The notes under the pieces: generated by a model | Seen by the model: the letters and a program-made list of their open reading frames with translations, nothing else | What the model was told of the DNA's origin: nothing | Databases searched by the model: none | Translations under genes and position numbers: made by a program | Source of the DNA: Alcanivorax sp. | GTDB lineage: Bacteria > Pseudomonadota > Gammaproteobacteria > Pseudomonadales > Alcanivoracaceae | Length of the DNA stretch: 55,080 nucleotides | NCBI RefSeq assembly: GCF_002726155.1 | Contig: NZ_PBSH01000023.1 | Span: 1-55,080 of the forward strand | Direction of reading: 5' to 3' | Shown: positions 28,761 to 38,293 of the stretch, one piece after another | How the letters are laid out: every line of letters starts with the position of its first letter | How positions within the stretch are numbered: the stretch's first letter is position 1

Positions 28761-29507
28761 ATGCAAACCATTGCCTTTTACAACCTGAAAGGGGGCGTAG
28801 GTAAAACCACCACCGCAGTCAACGTGGCCTGGCACGCTGCACGCTGGAAACACCGAACCCTGCTCTGGGACCTGGATCCGCAAGGGGCCGCCAGCTTTTA
28901 CCTAGGGGTGGACGATGGCGATGGCTACAAGGCCGCCAACCTGATCAAGGGCAAACAGCCCATTGGCCGCCTGAAACGGGAAACCCGCTGGGCGAATCTG
29001 GACGCCATTCCCGCCGACCTGTCCATGCGCAACGCCGATATCAAACTGATCGAAAATGGCGGCGCCAAAAACCGCCTGAAGCAGCTGATTGCCCCGCTGG
29101 GGGAAAGCTACGAACTGGTGATTCTGGACTGCCCGCCCACGCTAAGTCCGCTGGCGGAGAGCATCTTTGCTGCGGTGGATTATCTGTTCGTCCCGGTGAT
29201 TCCCACTCACTTGTCCGTGCGCGCTTTTCAACAGGTTATGGACTGGCTGGACAGCAAGAACTACAAGAACCTGACCGTGGTGCCGTTCTTCAACATGGTA
29301 GACCGCCACCGCGATCTGCATGTGGAGATGCTGGTGAAACGGCCCAAGGTCATGAAAGGTGGATTGAAAGGCTGGATCCCCTACTCCACCCATGTGGAGC
29401 AGATGGGCGACCACCGCGCCCCGGTCGGCGAGTTCGCCCCCTACACCCCCTCCGCCCAAGCCTTCCGAGCTATGTGGTTCGAGATTGCGGGGAAACTCAA
29501 GCTTTAG
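28761..29507 (+). CDS. Orphan ParA-family ATPase
   Basis: The 248-residue protein has a deviant Walker A (LKGGVGKTTTAVN, about residues 8-20), an A' motif (LLWDLDPQGAAS) and Walker B (LVILDCPPTLSP). Such ATPases position chromosomes, plasmids or protein clusters by dimerising on DNA. No ParB or centromere array is adjacent, so the cargo is unknown. Its TAG stop overlaps the first heptamer of a 7-base array. It is divergent from the DUF4062 gene, 263 bases apart. Confidence 0.88.
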   Translation: MQTIAFYNLKGGVGKTTTAVNVAWHAARWKHRTLLWDLDPQGAASFYLGVDDGDGYKAANLIKGKQPIGRLKRETRWANLDAIPADLSMRNADIKLIENGGAKNRLKQLIAPLGESYELVILDCPPTLSPLAESIFAAVDYLFVPVIPTHLSVRAFQQVMDWLDSKNYKNLTVVPFFNMVDRHRDLHVEMLVKRPKVMKGGLKGWIPYSTHVEQMGDHRAPVGEFAPYTPSAQAFRAMWFEIAGKLKL

Positions 29508-29672
29508 TTGACAGTTGATAGTGGACAGTTGACAGCTAAAACACGCGCGGCAGGAATTGGTAATCATGAAACGAAAGAGGCCGCGCCCATGCCTTGGGCG
29601 CGGCCTCTTGTGTTGCAGACCGGACAAATCGGCTCCGCGAAGCTGTCAACTTTCAACTGTCCACTGTCAACT
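29506..29672. repeat. Inverted AGTTGAC 7-base array around a hairpin, ParA/aidB gap
   Basis: The left arm has AGTTGAC (29506), AGTTGAT (29513), AGTGGAC (29520), AGTTGAC (29527) and AGCTAAA (29534). The right arm has GTCAACT (29645), TTCAACT (29652), GTCCACT (29659) and GTCAACT (29666). A hairpin lies between at 29575-29609. The left arm supplies AG of the ParA stop TAG; the right arm supplies the aidB stop TGA and last Ser codon. Confidence 0.88.
29575..29609. terminator. Bidirectional hairpin between ParA gene and aidB
   Basis: Perfect 15-base arms, AAGAGGCCGCGCCCA (29575-29589) and its complement (29595-29609), loop TGCCT. It serves two converging genes. It is almost the same stem as at 27398-27432, 2.1 kb away. 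Confidence 0.85.
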
Positions 29673-31361
29673 GCGTTCCCAAGGGTTTGCCCGCTTCAGC
29701 ACCTCATCCAGATCCAGCCCTCTGGGCAAGGTGCCATAGTTCCGGTCCCCATGCTCTCCCAGTCGCGAAGCAATAAACGCTTCCGCCACGGCGGTATTAC
29801 CGGCGGCCACCAGCTGGCTGGCCTGCATGGTCAGTGATACCCGATCCACGATATCCCGGGCCCGGTATTGCGCCTCATCCATATCGCTGAATTCGCGCTT
29901 GAGCGCATCCACAGCCTTGTCCAGGCGTGCATCGCTGCCCTGGGTCTTGGCCAGTTCCGCAAACCAGGTATCCAGCACCGCCGGTGTTTTGCCCAAGGCG
30001 CGCAGCATATCCAGGGCCTGCACATTGCCCGAACCTTCCCAGATCGCATTGATCGGCGCTTCGCGGTACAGGCGCGCCATGATGAAGTCTTCCGTCACGC
30101 CATTACCGCCGAGACACTCCATGGCCTCGTAGGCATGGAACGGGGTGCGTTTGCAGATCCAGTATTTTCCCGCCGGCAAGCCCAGTCGCAACAACAGCGC
30201 CTCATGGGTGTTGCCCGGATCCAGGGTGGACTGATCCAGCGCTTCTCCCATGCGCATGGCGATGGCCAGGGAACCTTCCACTTCCAGCTGCAGATCGGCC
30301 AGCACGTTGCGCATCAGCGGTTGGTCCAGCAAGGTCTTGCCGAAAGCCGCCCGCCCGGCGGCATGATTCACCGCCTGGGCCACCGCCTGACGCTGCCCGG
30401 ATGCGGAACCAATCATGCAGTCGAAACGGGTCATCGCTACCATTTCGATAATCGCTGGCACCCCGCGACCTTCTTCGCCGACCAACCAGCCCAGCGCACC
30501 GCGCAACTCGATTTCCGAGGAGGCGTTGGACACATTGCCCATCTTGTTTTTCAGGCGCTGTACCTGGATCGGGTTCTTACTGCCATCCGGGCGCCAGCGC
30601 GGCACCAGAAAACAGCTCAACCCGCTTTGCGTCTGGGCCAGCACCAGAAAGGCGTCGCACATGGGGGCCGAGGTGAACCACTTGTGGCCCACCAGCTCAT
30701 AGGCCTCACCCGGCCCTTCATTGCCAATGGCGGTGGCAACGGTGGTGTTGGCACGCACATCGGAGCCGCCCTGCTTTTCGGTCATGCCCATGCCGATGGT
30801 CAGCGCCTGTTTCTCGGTGTGGGGCACATTGCGCGGGTCATAAGCGTTATTAAGAATCTTGGGCAACCACTCCTTCGCCAGTGCCGGCGTCAGGCTAATG
30901 GAGGGCACCGCAGCGAATGTCATCGTCAGCGGGCAGCCGTGGCCTGCGTCCGCCTGTGCCTGCAAATAACTCTGCGCTGCCCGCGCCACATGAGCGCCCG
31001 CCCTGGGGTTTGACCAAGGCGACGAGTGAATGCCGGATTCCAGCCCCAAGGCCATCAGGCGATGGTAAGACTCATGGTATTTCACCAGGTCCACCCGATA
31101 CCCCTGACGGTCATGGGAGAAAAACTGCGGCTTGTGCTCGTTAGCCAAAAAGCCCCATTCGATTACCTCGGCGCTACCGGTGCGTTCACCATGCGCAGAC
31201 AGGGCCTCCTCCGCCCAACCCGCACCGTGGCGACGCACCGCCTCGCGCAGGGCCGTATCGTTGTCGTAAGCGTTGTAATTTTCCAGCGCCCGGGCCTGAT
31301 TGAAGACCTCATGGGTCTGTGCCAGCGGGTCCGCTTTCAGGGTGTCGTGCTTGGCATTCAT
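29667..31361 (-). CDS. aidB: AidB-like acyl-CoA dehydrogenase (DNA alkylation response)
   Basis: The 564-residue protein follows E. coli AidB along its length: THEVFNQARALENYN, MTFAAVPS, GMGMTEKQGGSDV (flavin/substrate loop), GHKWFTSAPMCDAFLVLAQT, SNASSEIE and WEGSGNVQALD. AidB is an FAD enzyme induced by alkylating agents that binds DNA and shows weak isovaleryl-CoA dehydrogenase activity. A TetR regulator lies 99 bases upstream on the same strand. The last Ser codon and stop come from the 7-base array. Confidence 0.93.
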   Translation of the reverse strand: MNAKHDTLKADPLAQTHEVFNQARALENYNAYDNDTALREAVRRHGAGWAEEALSAHGERTGSAEVIEWGFLANEHKPQFFSHDRQGYRVDLVKYHESYHRLMALGLESGIHSSPWSNPRAGAHVARAAQSYLQAQADAGHGCPLTMTFAAVPSISLTPALAKEWLPKILNNAYDPRNVPHTEKQALTIGMGMTEKQGGSDVRANTTVATAIGNEGPGEAYELVGHKWFTSAPMCDAFLVLAQTQSGLSCFLVPRWRPDGSKNPIQVQRLKNKMGNVSNASSEIELRGALGWLVGEEGRGVPAIIEMVAMTRFDCMIGSASGQRQAVAQAVNHAAGRAAFGKTLLDQPLMRNVLADLQLEVEGSLAIAMRMGEALDQSTLDPGNTHEALLLRLGLPAGKYWICKRTPFHAYEAMECLGGNGVTEDFIMARLYREAPINAIWEGSGNVQALDMLRALGKTPAVLDTWFAELAKTQGSDARLDKAVDALKREFSDMDEAQYRARDIVDRVSLTMQASQLVAAGNTAVAEAFIASRLGEHGDRNYGTLPRGLDLDEVLKRANPWERS

Positions 31362-31460
31362 GTGAGCTCTCCCGATTTATTAACGCAGCCTGTTTCTCGC
31401 TTGATGCAACAAGCTCCACGCCCCACGCGGGGAAAGCGTGCTTGCTGCCGCTGCCACTTT

Positions 31461-32096
31461 TTACGCAGTCTGTTGCTGCTGAATCGCCTCCGCCTGCGCC
31501 CGTGGAGCACCCACCGCGCGCAGACAAAATTGGGTCAGGGATTCCGCCAGGCTGGCCTTGGGTAGCGGCTCCGAGAGCGGCCCCACCAATGCCTCGGCAA
31601 TAGCGCCCACCAGCGCGGCGGCGCTGACGGCTGTGTCCTGCAACGGCAAGGCGCCCTGGCTGACACCATCGCTCAACAGTTGCTGGTACAGCTCGGCATA
31701 ACGCTGGCGGTAGATCAGACGCTCCGCGTCCACGGCCGGGTCCACCGGCTCGGCAATCAACGACCAGGCCAGCGTAGGCGCGGCTTGCGCCCGGCGTACA
31801 AACACCTGCAGCACGTAGCCCAGCCGCTGGGCAAAATCGCCGTCTTGCTCCATGGCCTGGGCCACCGCCGCCACTTCCCGCTCGGTGGCCAGGCGAAACA
31901 CCTCCGCCGCCAGCACCGCCTTGTTGTCGAAATAGCGATACAAGGTGCCCACACCAACCCCGGCCTGGCGGGCCAGCGTCTGCATGGTCAAGCCGGCAAA
32001 ACCGCCGTCGCGCACCAACTGCTCCGCATTACGCAGCAAGTGGGCGCGCTGGGCCGCCTTGCGGGCTTTCACATTGTCGGTTTCCCGGTACGCCAT
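31461..32096 (-). CDS. TetR-family transcription regulator
   Basis: The 211-residue protein has the TetR DNA-binding domain at about 15-60 with the helix-turn-helix TMQTLARQAGVGVGTLYRYFDNK, then an all-helical ligand domain. It is upstream of aidB on the same strand and probably controls itself and perhaps aidB. A near-perfect 22-base palindrome 15 bases before its start (32111-32132) is a good operator candidate. Ligand unknown. Confidence 0.9.
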   Translation of the reverse strand: MAYRETDNVKARKAAQRAHLLRNAEQLVRDGGFAGLTMQTLARQAGVGVGTLYRYFDNKAVLAAEVFRLATEREVAAVAQAMEQDGDFAQRLGYVLQVFVRRAQAAPTLAWSLIAEPVDPAVDAERLIYRQRYAELYQQLLSDGVSQGALPLQDTAVSAAALVGAIAEALVGPLSEPLPKASLAESLTQFCLRAVGAPRAQAEAIQQQQTA

Positions 32097-32110
32097 AAAC
32101 GGAATCCATA

Positions 32111-32132
32111 TTCATTTCTTAAAAGAAGTGAA
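32111..32132. promoter_or_regulatory. Palindrome upstream of tetR, likely operator
   Basis: TTCA-T-TTCTT-AA-AAGAA-G-TGAA: 22 bases with 9 of 11 positions paired. It sits 15 bases before the TetR start codon, where binding would block transcription of the regulator. Confidence 0.55.
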
Positions 32133-32180
32133 TCATGGTTCCGACTTTCGAGCAAGCACCACCTGTCGTGCGGCTCTATT

Positions 32181-32212
32181 TTGTAGGAGCACCGCCAGCG
32201 GCGCGCCTACAA
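32181..32212. repeat. REP-like hairpin at the 3' end of chrA
   Basis: TTGTAGG (32181) pairs with CCTACAA (32206) around an inner GC stem (CCGCC-AGCG-GGCG type). The GTAGGAGC head resembles Pseudomonas-type REP sequences. The CTA of the right arm is the complement of the chrA stop TAG (32207-32209), so the repeat supplies the stop. Confidence 0.7.
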
Positions 32213-33343
32213 CAAACCTGCCAACACTCCCAGCGCCGCCATGCCCAGCACCATCCCCCACAAGGGCACCGTCTTGCTGCGCAGCACCACGAATCCCGCT
32301 ACCACGATCAGCAGATCCCACCCATCATGCACCGCAGAGACGAACACCGGCTGATACAGCGCCGCCAGCAGCAACCCGACCACCGCCGCATTGATGCCCG
32401 CCACCGCACCGGCCAGCGCCGGGCGGGAGGACAACCATTGCCACCCTTCCATCATTCCCAGCACCAGCAAAAAACCGGGCAGGAAAATCGCCAATGTGGC
32501 CAGCAAGGCGCCCCACCAGGGGCTGGCTGGCAGCAAAACGGCCCCCAGATAGGCGGCCAGCGAGAACATGGGCCCAGGCACCGCCTGTGCCGCCGCATAA
32601 CCGGTAAGGAACGAATCCGGGCTCATCTGTGGCCCTACCAGCTCCTGCAATAACGGCAGCACCACATGGCCGCCGCCGAACACCAACGCACCGGCAGTGA
32701 AAAAATCATTCCAGAGACCCAGCAACCGCCCGGCGGGTAGCACCGTCAACAGCGCCAGCAGTCCCAACAGCCCCAACGGCAACCAACGCCAGACCGGCTT
32801 GCCCTGCAACGGCGCCACGTTTGCGGGGCGCAACCAGTACCAGCCCACCGCTGCCGCCAGTAGCAGGGCCGCCACTTGGCCCCAGAGCGCAGGCCATAGC
32901 ACCAGCAACAGGGCCACACCCAGCGCCAGCCCCCGTGTCAGCAGGGCCGTACAAAAGCGCGTACCCATATTCCACACGGCATCAGCCACCACCACCACCG
33001 CCAGCCACTTCAGGCCGGTGACCACACCGCCCTGCAACCACCCCGGCAACCCTGAGGCATACATGGCCAGCAGCGCCATCAACAAGAATGACGGCAAGGT
33101 AAAACCCACAAAGGCAACAAAAGCCCCCACCACGCCACCGCGCACCCGGCCAATAGCAAAGCCCAGCTGGCTGGACGCCGGACCCGGCAGAAACTGGGTG
33201 AGTGCCAACAGGCGGGCAAAATCGGCCTCGCTCAGCCACTGCAGCTGCACCACAAACCGCTGGTGAAAATACCCCACATGGGCCGCCGGGCCGCCAAAAC
33301 TGACCATCCCCAACAGCAAGAACTGACGAAATATTTCTGCCAT
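32207..33343 (-). CDS. chrA: Chromate efflux transporter ChrA
   Basis: ChrA exports chromate across the inner membrane. The 378-residue protein has about ten to twelve transmembrane helices in two homologous halves, with family motifs FGGPAAHVGYFHQRFV and PGPASSQLGFAIG in the first half and FGGGHVVLPLL with AVPGPMFSLAAYLG in the second. The stop lies in a REP-like hairpin. It is divergent from recQ. Confidence 0.93.
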   Translation of the reverse strand: MAEIFRQFLLLGMVSFGGPAAHVGYFHQRFVVQLQWLSEADFARLLALTQFLPGPASSQLGFAIGRVRGGVVGAFVAFVGFTLPSFLLMALLAMYASGLPGWLQGGVVTGLKWLAVVVVADAVWNMGTRFCTALLTRGLALGVALLLVLWPALWGQVAALLLAAAVGWYWLRPANVAPLQGKPVWRWLPLGLLGLLALLTVLPAGRLLGLWNDFFTAGALVFGGGHVVLPLLQELVGPQMSPDSFLTGYAAAQAVPGPMFSLAAYLGAVLLPASPWWGALLATLAIFLPGFLLVLGMMEGWQWLSSRPALAGAVAGINAAVVGLLLAALYQPVFVSAVHDGWDLLIVVAGFVVLRSKTVPLWGMVLGMAALGVLAGLL

Positions 33344-33440
33344 TAGCTACACGCTTTTCCGTCCACAGTGACCGAAACGCTACCACACAGTAATGCCGTT
33401 CGGATGTCATCGATCCTGCCCGGCGGGTATACTCGCGGCC

Positions 33441-35582
33441 ATGCAATCCAATGCCCACTCCGTGCTCGAACATGTTTTCGGCTATCACCAGTTTCGCGGC
33501 GAACAGCAGGCCGTTATCGACACCCTGATACAGGGCGACGACGCCCTGGTGCTGATGCCCACCGGCGGGGGTAAATCCCTGTGCTACCAGATCCCGGCAT
33601 TGGTGCGCGCCGGCACCGGTGTGGTGATCAGCCCGCTGATTGCCCTGATGCAGGACCAGGTGGATGCGCTCAAGGCGCTGGGCGTGAAAGCCGGCTTCCT
33701 TAATTCCACCCTGTCACTGGAGCAAGTCCGGACTCTGGAAAACGCCTTGCTGCAGGGCGAGCTGGACATGCTCTACATCGCCCCGGAGCGGCTGATACAG
33801 CCGCGCACCCTGGCGCTGCTGAAACAAGCCGAGATCGCCCTGTTTGCTATTGATGAAGCCCACTGCGTATCCCAGTGGGGGCATGATTTCCGCAACGACT
33901 ATCTGCAGCTCTCTCTGCTGCACCGGGAATTCCCGCAGGTGCCCCGCATTGCATTAACCGCCACCGCGGACCAGCGCACCCGCACGGAAATTGCCGAGCG
34001 ACTGGACCTGACCCAGGCCCGGCATTTTGTTTCCAGCTTTGATCGCCCCAATATCCAGTACCGCATCGAACGCAAGGACGGTGCCCGCAATCAGCTATTG
34101 CGCCTGATACGCGCGGAGTACGCCGGTGAAGCGGGAATCGTCTACTGCCTGTCGCGCAACAAGGTGGACCGGGTGGCCGAATGGTTGTGCCAGCAGGGTA
34201 TTAATGCCCTGCCCTACCACGCCGGGCTTTCTGGCCCGATACGGGAAAAACACCAGCAGCGCTTTCTGCGCGAAGATGGCATTGTCATGGTCGCCACCAT
34301 CGCCTTTGGCATGGGCATCGACAAACCTGACGTGCGTTTTGTGGCGCATCTGGATCTACCCAAAAGCATCGAGTCCTACTATCAGGAGACCGGTCGCGCC
34401 GGCCGTGACGGCAACCCGGCCACCGCCTGGATGGCCTATGGGCTGGAAGATGCCATCAAGCTGAAGCAGATGCTCGCCCAGGGCAGCGGCAATGAACAAC
34501 ACAAGCGCAACGAAAACCAACGCCTGGAAAGCATGCTGGGGCTGTGCGAAATCACCCACTGTCGTCGCCAGGCCCTGCTGCACTACTTTGGCGAGAGCCT
34601 GGAAAAATCCTGTGGCAACTGCGACACCTGCCTGCACCCACCGGAAACCTTCAACGCCACCGAAGCGGCCCAAAAAGCCCTGAGTTGCGTCTACCGCACC
34701 GGCCAACGTTTCGGCGTCAATCACCTGATCGACGTGCTTACCGGCAACCGTTCCGACAAAGTGGCCAGTGCCGGGCACGACCATGTGTCCACCTGGAACA
34801 TCGGCAACGAATTCAACGCCACCCAATGGCGCAGCATCTACCGGCAACTGGTGGCCCGTGGGCTGCTCACCGTGGACATGAACGGTTACGGCGCGCTGCA
34901 ACTGACCGACGCCTGCCGCCCTTACCTGCGCGGGGAGCAACCCCTGCACCTGCGCAAGGAAATCGCCAAGGCGAAAAAAGCCAGCACCCGTAAAAGCCAA
35001 TCCAGCGTGGCAGAAGCCGACCGCACACTGTGGGAAGCCCTGCGCGCCTGCCGCAAACGGCTATCCGAAGAAGAAGGGGTGCCGCCTTATGTGGTATTCC
35101 ACGATGCCACCCTGATGGACATGCTCGCCATCCGCCCGCGCAATCGCATGGAGTTTTCCGCTGTGAGCGGTGTCGGGGATCGCAAGCTGGAGCGTTACGG
35201 CGACGACTTTCTTGCCGTTCTCAATGAAGCCGCGAATGGCAACAGCGCAAGCGAGCCAGAAGACTCCGGCCCGGACAGCAACGAGATTCTCACCCTGGCC
35301 CTGGCCAACATGGACCCGGCCGCCATCGCGCGGCAGCAGAACCTGAAAGAGCAGACCATTTACCGGGAACTGAGCCAGCTGGTGGTCAACGGCAAGCTGT
35401 CACTGGAACAGGCTCTGGGCCTCAGCGACGTGGAAATCGGCATCATTCAGGACGCCCTGCTCAGCCAGACCAACCTGGCGGAAGACACCTTCAGCTACCG
35501 GCAGATCAAGGAACAACTGGCTGACGACTGGCCCACCGGTGTCCTGCACTGCGTTCGGCAAGCCATTCTGGCTCAGTGCTGA
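33441..35582 (+). CDS. recQ: ATP-dependent DNA helicase RecQ
   Basis: From the ATG at 33441 the protein has 713 residues: helicase motifs I ([10 protein letters not shown]), II ([14 protein letters not shown]) and VI ([10 protein letters not shown]), the RQC zinc site (CGNCDTC, about 391-397), winged helix, HRDC domain (about 520-600) and an extra C-terminal helical domain (about 620-713, [16 protein letters not shown]) that E. coli RecQ (about 610 residues) lacks but other RecQ helicases have. RecQ unwinds DNA 3' to 5' in recombination and fork repair. No strong ribosome site is seen. Confidence 0.95.
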   Translation: MQSNAHSVLEHVFGYHQFRGEQQAVIDTLIQGDDALVLMPTGGGKSLCYQIPALVRAGTGVVISPLIALMQDQVDALKALGVKAGFLNSTLSLEQVRTLENALLQGELDMLYIAPERLIQPRTLALLKQAEIALFAIDEAHCVSQWGHDFRNDYLQLSLLHREFPQVPRIALTATADQRTRTEIAERLDLTQARHFVSSFDRPNIQYRIERKDGARNQLLRLIRAEYAGEAGIVYCLSRNKVDRVAEWLCQQGINALPYHAGLSGPIREKHQQRFLREDGIVMVATIAFGMGIDKPDVRFVAHLDLPKSIESYYQETGRAGRDGNPATAWMAYGLEDAIKLKQMLAQGSGNEQHKRNENQRLESMLGLCEITHCRRQALLHYFGESLEKSCGNCDTCLHPPETFNATEAAQKALSCVYRTGQRFGVNHLIDVLTGNRSDKVASAGHDHVSTWNIGNEFNATQWRSIYRQLVARGLLTVDMNGYGALQLTDACRPYLRGEQPLHLRKEIAKAKKASTRKSQSSVAEADRTLWEALRACRKRLSEEEGVPPYVVFHDATLMDMLAIRPRNRMEFSAVSGVGDRKLERYGDDFLAVLNEAANGNSASEPEDSGPDSNEILTLALANMDPAAIARQQNLKEQTIYRELSQLVVNGKLSLEQALGLSDVEIGIIQDALLSQTNLAEDTFSYRQIKEQLADDWPTGVLHCVRQAILAQC

Positions 35583-35691
35583 GCCAGATTCAGCACGAAC
35601 GTTCAAATAAAATTCACTGGATCGTCAATTCCCACACACACGCCCTCTCCACAATCCCCCCACCGACTTTTACCTCACTGGGGAATTCATT

Positions 35692-37641
35692 GTGAAACGG
35701 CTCAACTCTAGCCTTGCGGCTTTGTTTACCACGCTTGCACTTTCCGGCTGCGGAGGCGATTCGTCTTCCTCATCCGACGACACAGGCACGACCGATAAAG
35801 GCGGCACACCCGCCACCACCGCCACCGTGCGTATTGGCTTGCTGCCCGACACCCAGGGCGGTGGCGACAACGTGGCCATGCACCCGATGAAAGCGGTGCT
35901 GGATAAAGAACAGGCACTGGGCGCCAACATCATCATCCCCGTGGGCGACCTGACTGACCACGGCACCACCGGTGAATTCGAGCAGTGGACCTCCATTGCC
36001 GAAGGCTACCGCGATGCCGGCATTGAATTTCTGCCGTTGATGGGCAACCACGAAGACAGCTATGCCTACTCGGTGGAGTGGGTTGAAAACATGAAGCACT
36101 ACATTCCCGATGACGCCGTCCATATGGCCGGCGCGCAGTACCTGAATTATTACGTGATCCGCGACAACGTGATGATTGTTCTGCTCAAGTACTACAACCT
36201 GCCGATCGCTTTCCAGTGGATCAAACAGGCGGTCAATACTCATCGCGATGAGGTAAACCACATCGTGATCGCCAGCCACGATGGCCTGATCGGCGCCAAA
36301 TACGGGGAAACCCGCGAAATGATCGTGGAAGGCGTCACCGGCGATAATCTGCTGATGGATCAATGGGACGATATCCGCGCCTTCTTCGCCCGCAATGACG
36401 TGATCTGGGTACAGGGCCACGAGCACATGTACCAGCGTTCCGTCATCACCGCCCCGATTTATGTGGACCCGGCCTCCTGGACCGAAGAGGAAGGCAACTA
36501 CCGCCTGCCGCAATACACCCAGATCGTTTCCGGCAACGCCTCCTACAAAGGCTACGAATTCCGTTACGGGGAACGCGAGCTGGTGCAACGTATCGTGCAG
36601 CAGAAAATGAACACCAAGAGCAACGGCTCCACCGCCTACGATGTGAATGCCTCGGTGCTCACCTTCAACGGCCCGCGGGTAGACTATGAATCCTGGTTCG
36701 CCGAGCACACCATCAACAGCAACGAGGACGGTGTGAAAGAGCTGGCGGAGCCCAACTGGCAATTGCTGGACCGTTTTTCACGTACCAGCAACCGCTGCGA
36801 GCGAGTGGTCTACCCCAACTCCATTCCCGACGGCACCCGCCCGGTCATGTACCTGGACAGCCAGTACATCAGTAATGACTGCCGCGCAGACGATGGCAGC
36901 ACCGCAAGAATGGTGGCCGGCACCAACAACACCTTCAACCGGCTGGAAAGCCGCACCCGGGACATGGAACTGACCCCTGGCTTCAGCCGAGCCGAGAGCG
37001 TGCCGGACCTGATGCGCCTGTCTTACCAGTACCTGTTCCAGTACAACCAGCCCTGGACACCTAACCTGAACGCAGAAAACCGCGTCATCCCCAACAGCGG
37101 CGACAGCAACGTGCTGGATATTCCGGAAACCACCATGGACCTGAAAGAAGACGTGGCCATGAGCTGGCAACCCGCCACGGAAGATACCCTCAGCGACATT
37201 CTGATCATCAGTGGCACCCAGAATCAGACTGGCACTTACTCCAGTGCCTATGGCGCGATCAAGGATCTGGAAGCCGATACCGGCCTGCCAGGCAGCCAGC
37301 CGGACGGCACCGCCAAGCAAGCCCATACCCTGCCCGCCAGCGCCAGCAAGGACTGGGATTTGAGCAGTGCGGTCTCCGATCGCTATGCCCTCACCTTTGA
37401 TGCCACCGCCGGCGCCGCCGGGACCACCACCCTGGGCATGCATAGTGAATCCGGTTGGCAGCCTGTCACCTCAGCGGACTGCGTGATCAACCAACCTTTC
37501 GATGAGAGTTTCCTGACTACCCCGCCAGTGCGCAGCGCAGGCTGCGACGCGGAACCCCTGGTGGGCTTCGATGCTGACCACGGGCAACGCTGGTGGGTCG
37601 TTCTGGAACAGGACGCGGAACTGGCCTTGCTGGCACGCTAA
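35692..37641 (+). CDS. Calcineurin-like metallophosphatase lipoprotein
   Basis: A 649-residue protein starting at GTG 35692, with lipobox LSGC (Cys20) and a Ser/Thr-rich tether. The metallophosphatase domain (about 45-270) has LPDTQ (Asp53), VGDLTDH (Asp86), GNHED (Asn119, His120) and GHEH near 240, the two-metal site of the family. The C-terminal 350 residues match no domain I know. It is probably an exported phosphodiesterase or phosphatase anchored to the outer membrane. The ribosome site GGGGAA precedes the GTG. Confidence 0.85.
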   Translation: MKRLNSSLAALFTTLALSGCGGDSSSSSDDTGTTDKGGTPATTATVRIGLLPDTQGGGDNVAMHPMKAVLDKEQALGANIIIPVGDLTDHGTTGEFEQWTSIAEGYRDAGIEFLPLMGNHEDSYAYSVEWVENMKHYIPDDAVHMAGAQYLNYYVIRDNVMIVLLKYYNLPIAFQWIKQAVNTHRDEVNHIVIASHDGLIGAKYGETREMIVEGVTGDNLLMDQWDDIRAFFARNDVIWVQGHEHMYQRSVITAPIYVDPASWTEEEGNYRLPQYTQIVSGNASYKGYEFRYGERELVQRIVQQKMNTKSNGSTAYDVNASVLTFNGPRVDYESWFAEHTINSNEDGVKELAEPNWQLLDRFSRTSNRCERVVYPNSIPDGTRPVMYLDSQYISNDCRADDGSTARMVAGTNNTFNRLESRTRDMELTPGFSRAESVPDLMRLSYQYLFQYNQPWTPNLNAENRVIPNSGDSNVLDIPETTMDLKEDVAMSWQPATEDTLSDILIISGTQNQTGTYSSAYGAIKDLEADTGLPGSQPDGTAKQAHTLPASASKDWDLSSAVSDRYALTFDATAGAAGTTTLGMHSESGWQPVTSADCVINQPFDESFLTTPPVRSAGCDAEPLVGFDADHGQRWWVVLEQDAELALLAR

Positions 37642-37666
37642 CCTGCCATATAAAGCCCGGTTACCC

Positions 37667-37693
37667 GACCCTTCCCGTCACGCGGGGAGGGTC
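37667..37693. terminator. Bidirectional hairpin between metallophosphatase gene and mgtC
   Basis: Arms GACCCTTCCCG (37667-37677) and CGGGGAGGGTC (37683-37693) with one wobble pair and loop TCACG. The right arm reaches into the mgtC stop codon (37692-37694). It serves two converging genes. Confidence 0.7.
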
Positions 37694-38123
37694 ACCCCTG
37701 CTCTTCCTGGCGTTTGAACGAGCGAGAAAACTGCAGAATCAAGAAGTTGATCAGCGACAACACCAGGGCAATTTCATAGCGGTTGTAGGCCACCGAAATA
37801 CCGATCGCCCCGGTATTCCACAGGCTCGCTGCCGTGGCAGTACCGCTCACATTGGCGCCATCCTTGAGAATCGCCCCGCCACCAATAAACCCCATACCGG
37901 TAATGATCCCGTACATGACCCGCGCTTCCGCGTCGGATCCGGTATACACCTGCATCCCCACCAACATATAGCCACAAGCCGCAATAGAAACCAGCGGGAA
38001 GGTACGCAATCCCGCACCTCGCGCCTTCTGCTCCCGGTTCCAGGCCACCGGCAACGCCAGCACAAAGGCTGCGCCAAGCTGAATCAGATGAGTACCCACC
38101 TGCGCCCAGTCCAGTTCCTGCAT
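37692..38123 (-). CDS. MgtC/SapB-family inner-membrane protein
   Basis: The start at 38123 (MQELDWAQ) has GGAG six bases upstream and gives 143 residues; the extension to 38177 is rejected. Three to four transmembrane helices include the family segments PVAWNREQKARGAGLRT, GYMLVG and GMGFIGGGAILKDG. MgtC members are linked to low-magnesium survival and modulation of F-type ATP synthase; this one lacks the C-terminal ACT-like domain of virulence MgtC. Confidence 0.9.
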   Translation of the reverse strand: MQELDWAQVGTHLIQLGAAFVLALPVAWNREQKARGAGLRTFPLVSIAACGYMLVGMQVYTGSDAEARVMYGIITGMGFIGGGAILKDGANVSGTATAASLWNTGAIGISVAYNRYEIALVLSLINFLILQFSRSFKRQEEQG

Positions 38124-38293
38124 ATCGCTCTCCTTGCTTAATCGCACCGAACCCCATGCGCGACACCTGACAGTCACCCAGCCCGGCTACCATTGAGACG
38201 CATATGTAAGCAAAAGCTTACACCGACACAACAGAAGCTCACCGCCGGATCACGCTACCGTTAGTACACAGAATAAACAGAGGGGAAGGAAAA

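Noticed and set aside
28761..29507. ParA as part of a chromosome partition locus
   Set aside because: No parB, no parS-like palindromes and no replication genes nearby; called orphan.
27460..29507. Call the DUF4062/ParA pair a prophage or integrative element
   Set aside because: No integrase, attachment-site direct repeats or phage genes; base composition looks like the neighbours.
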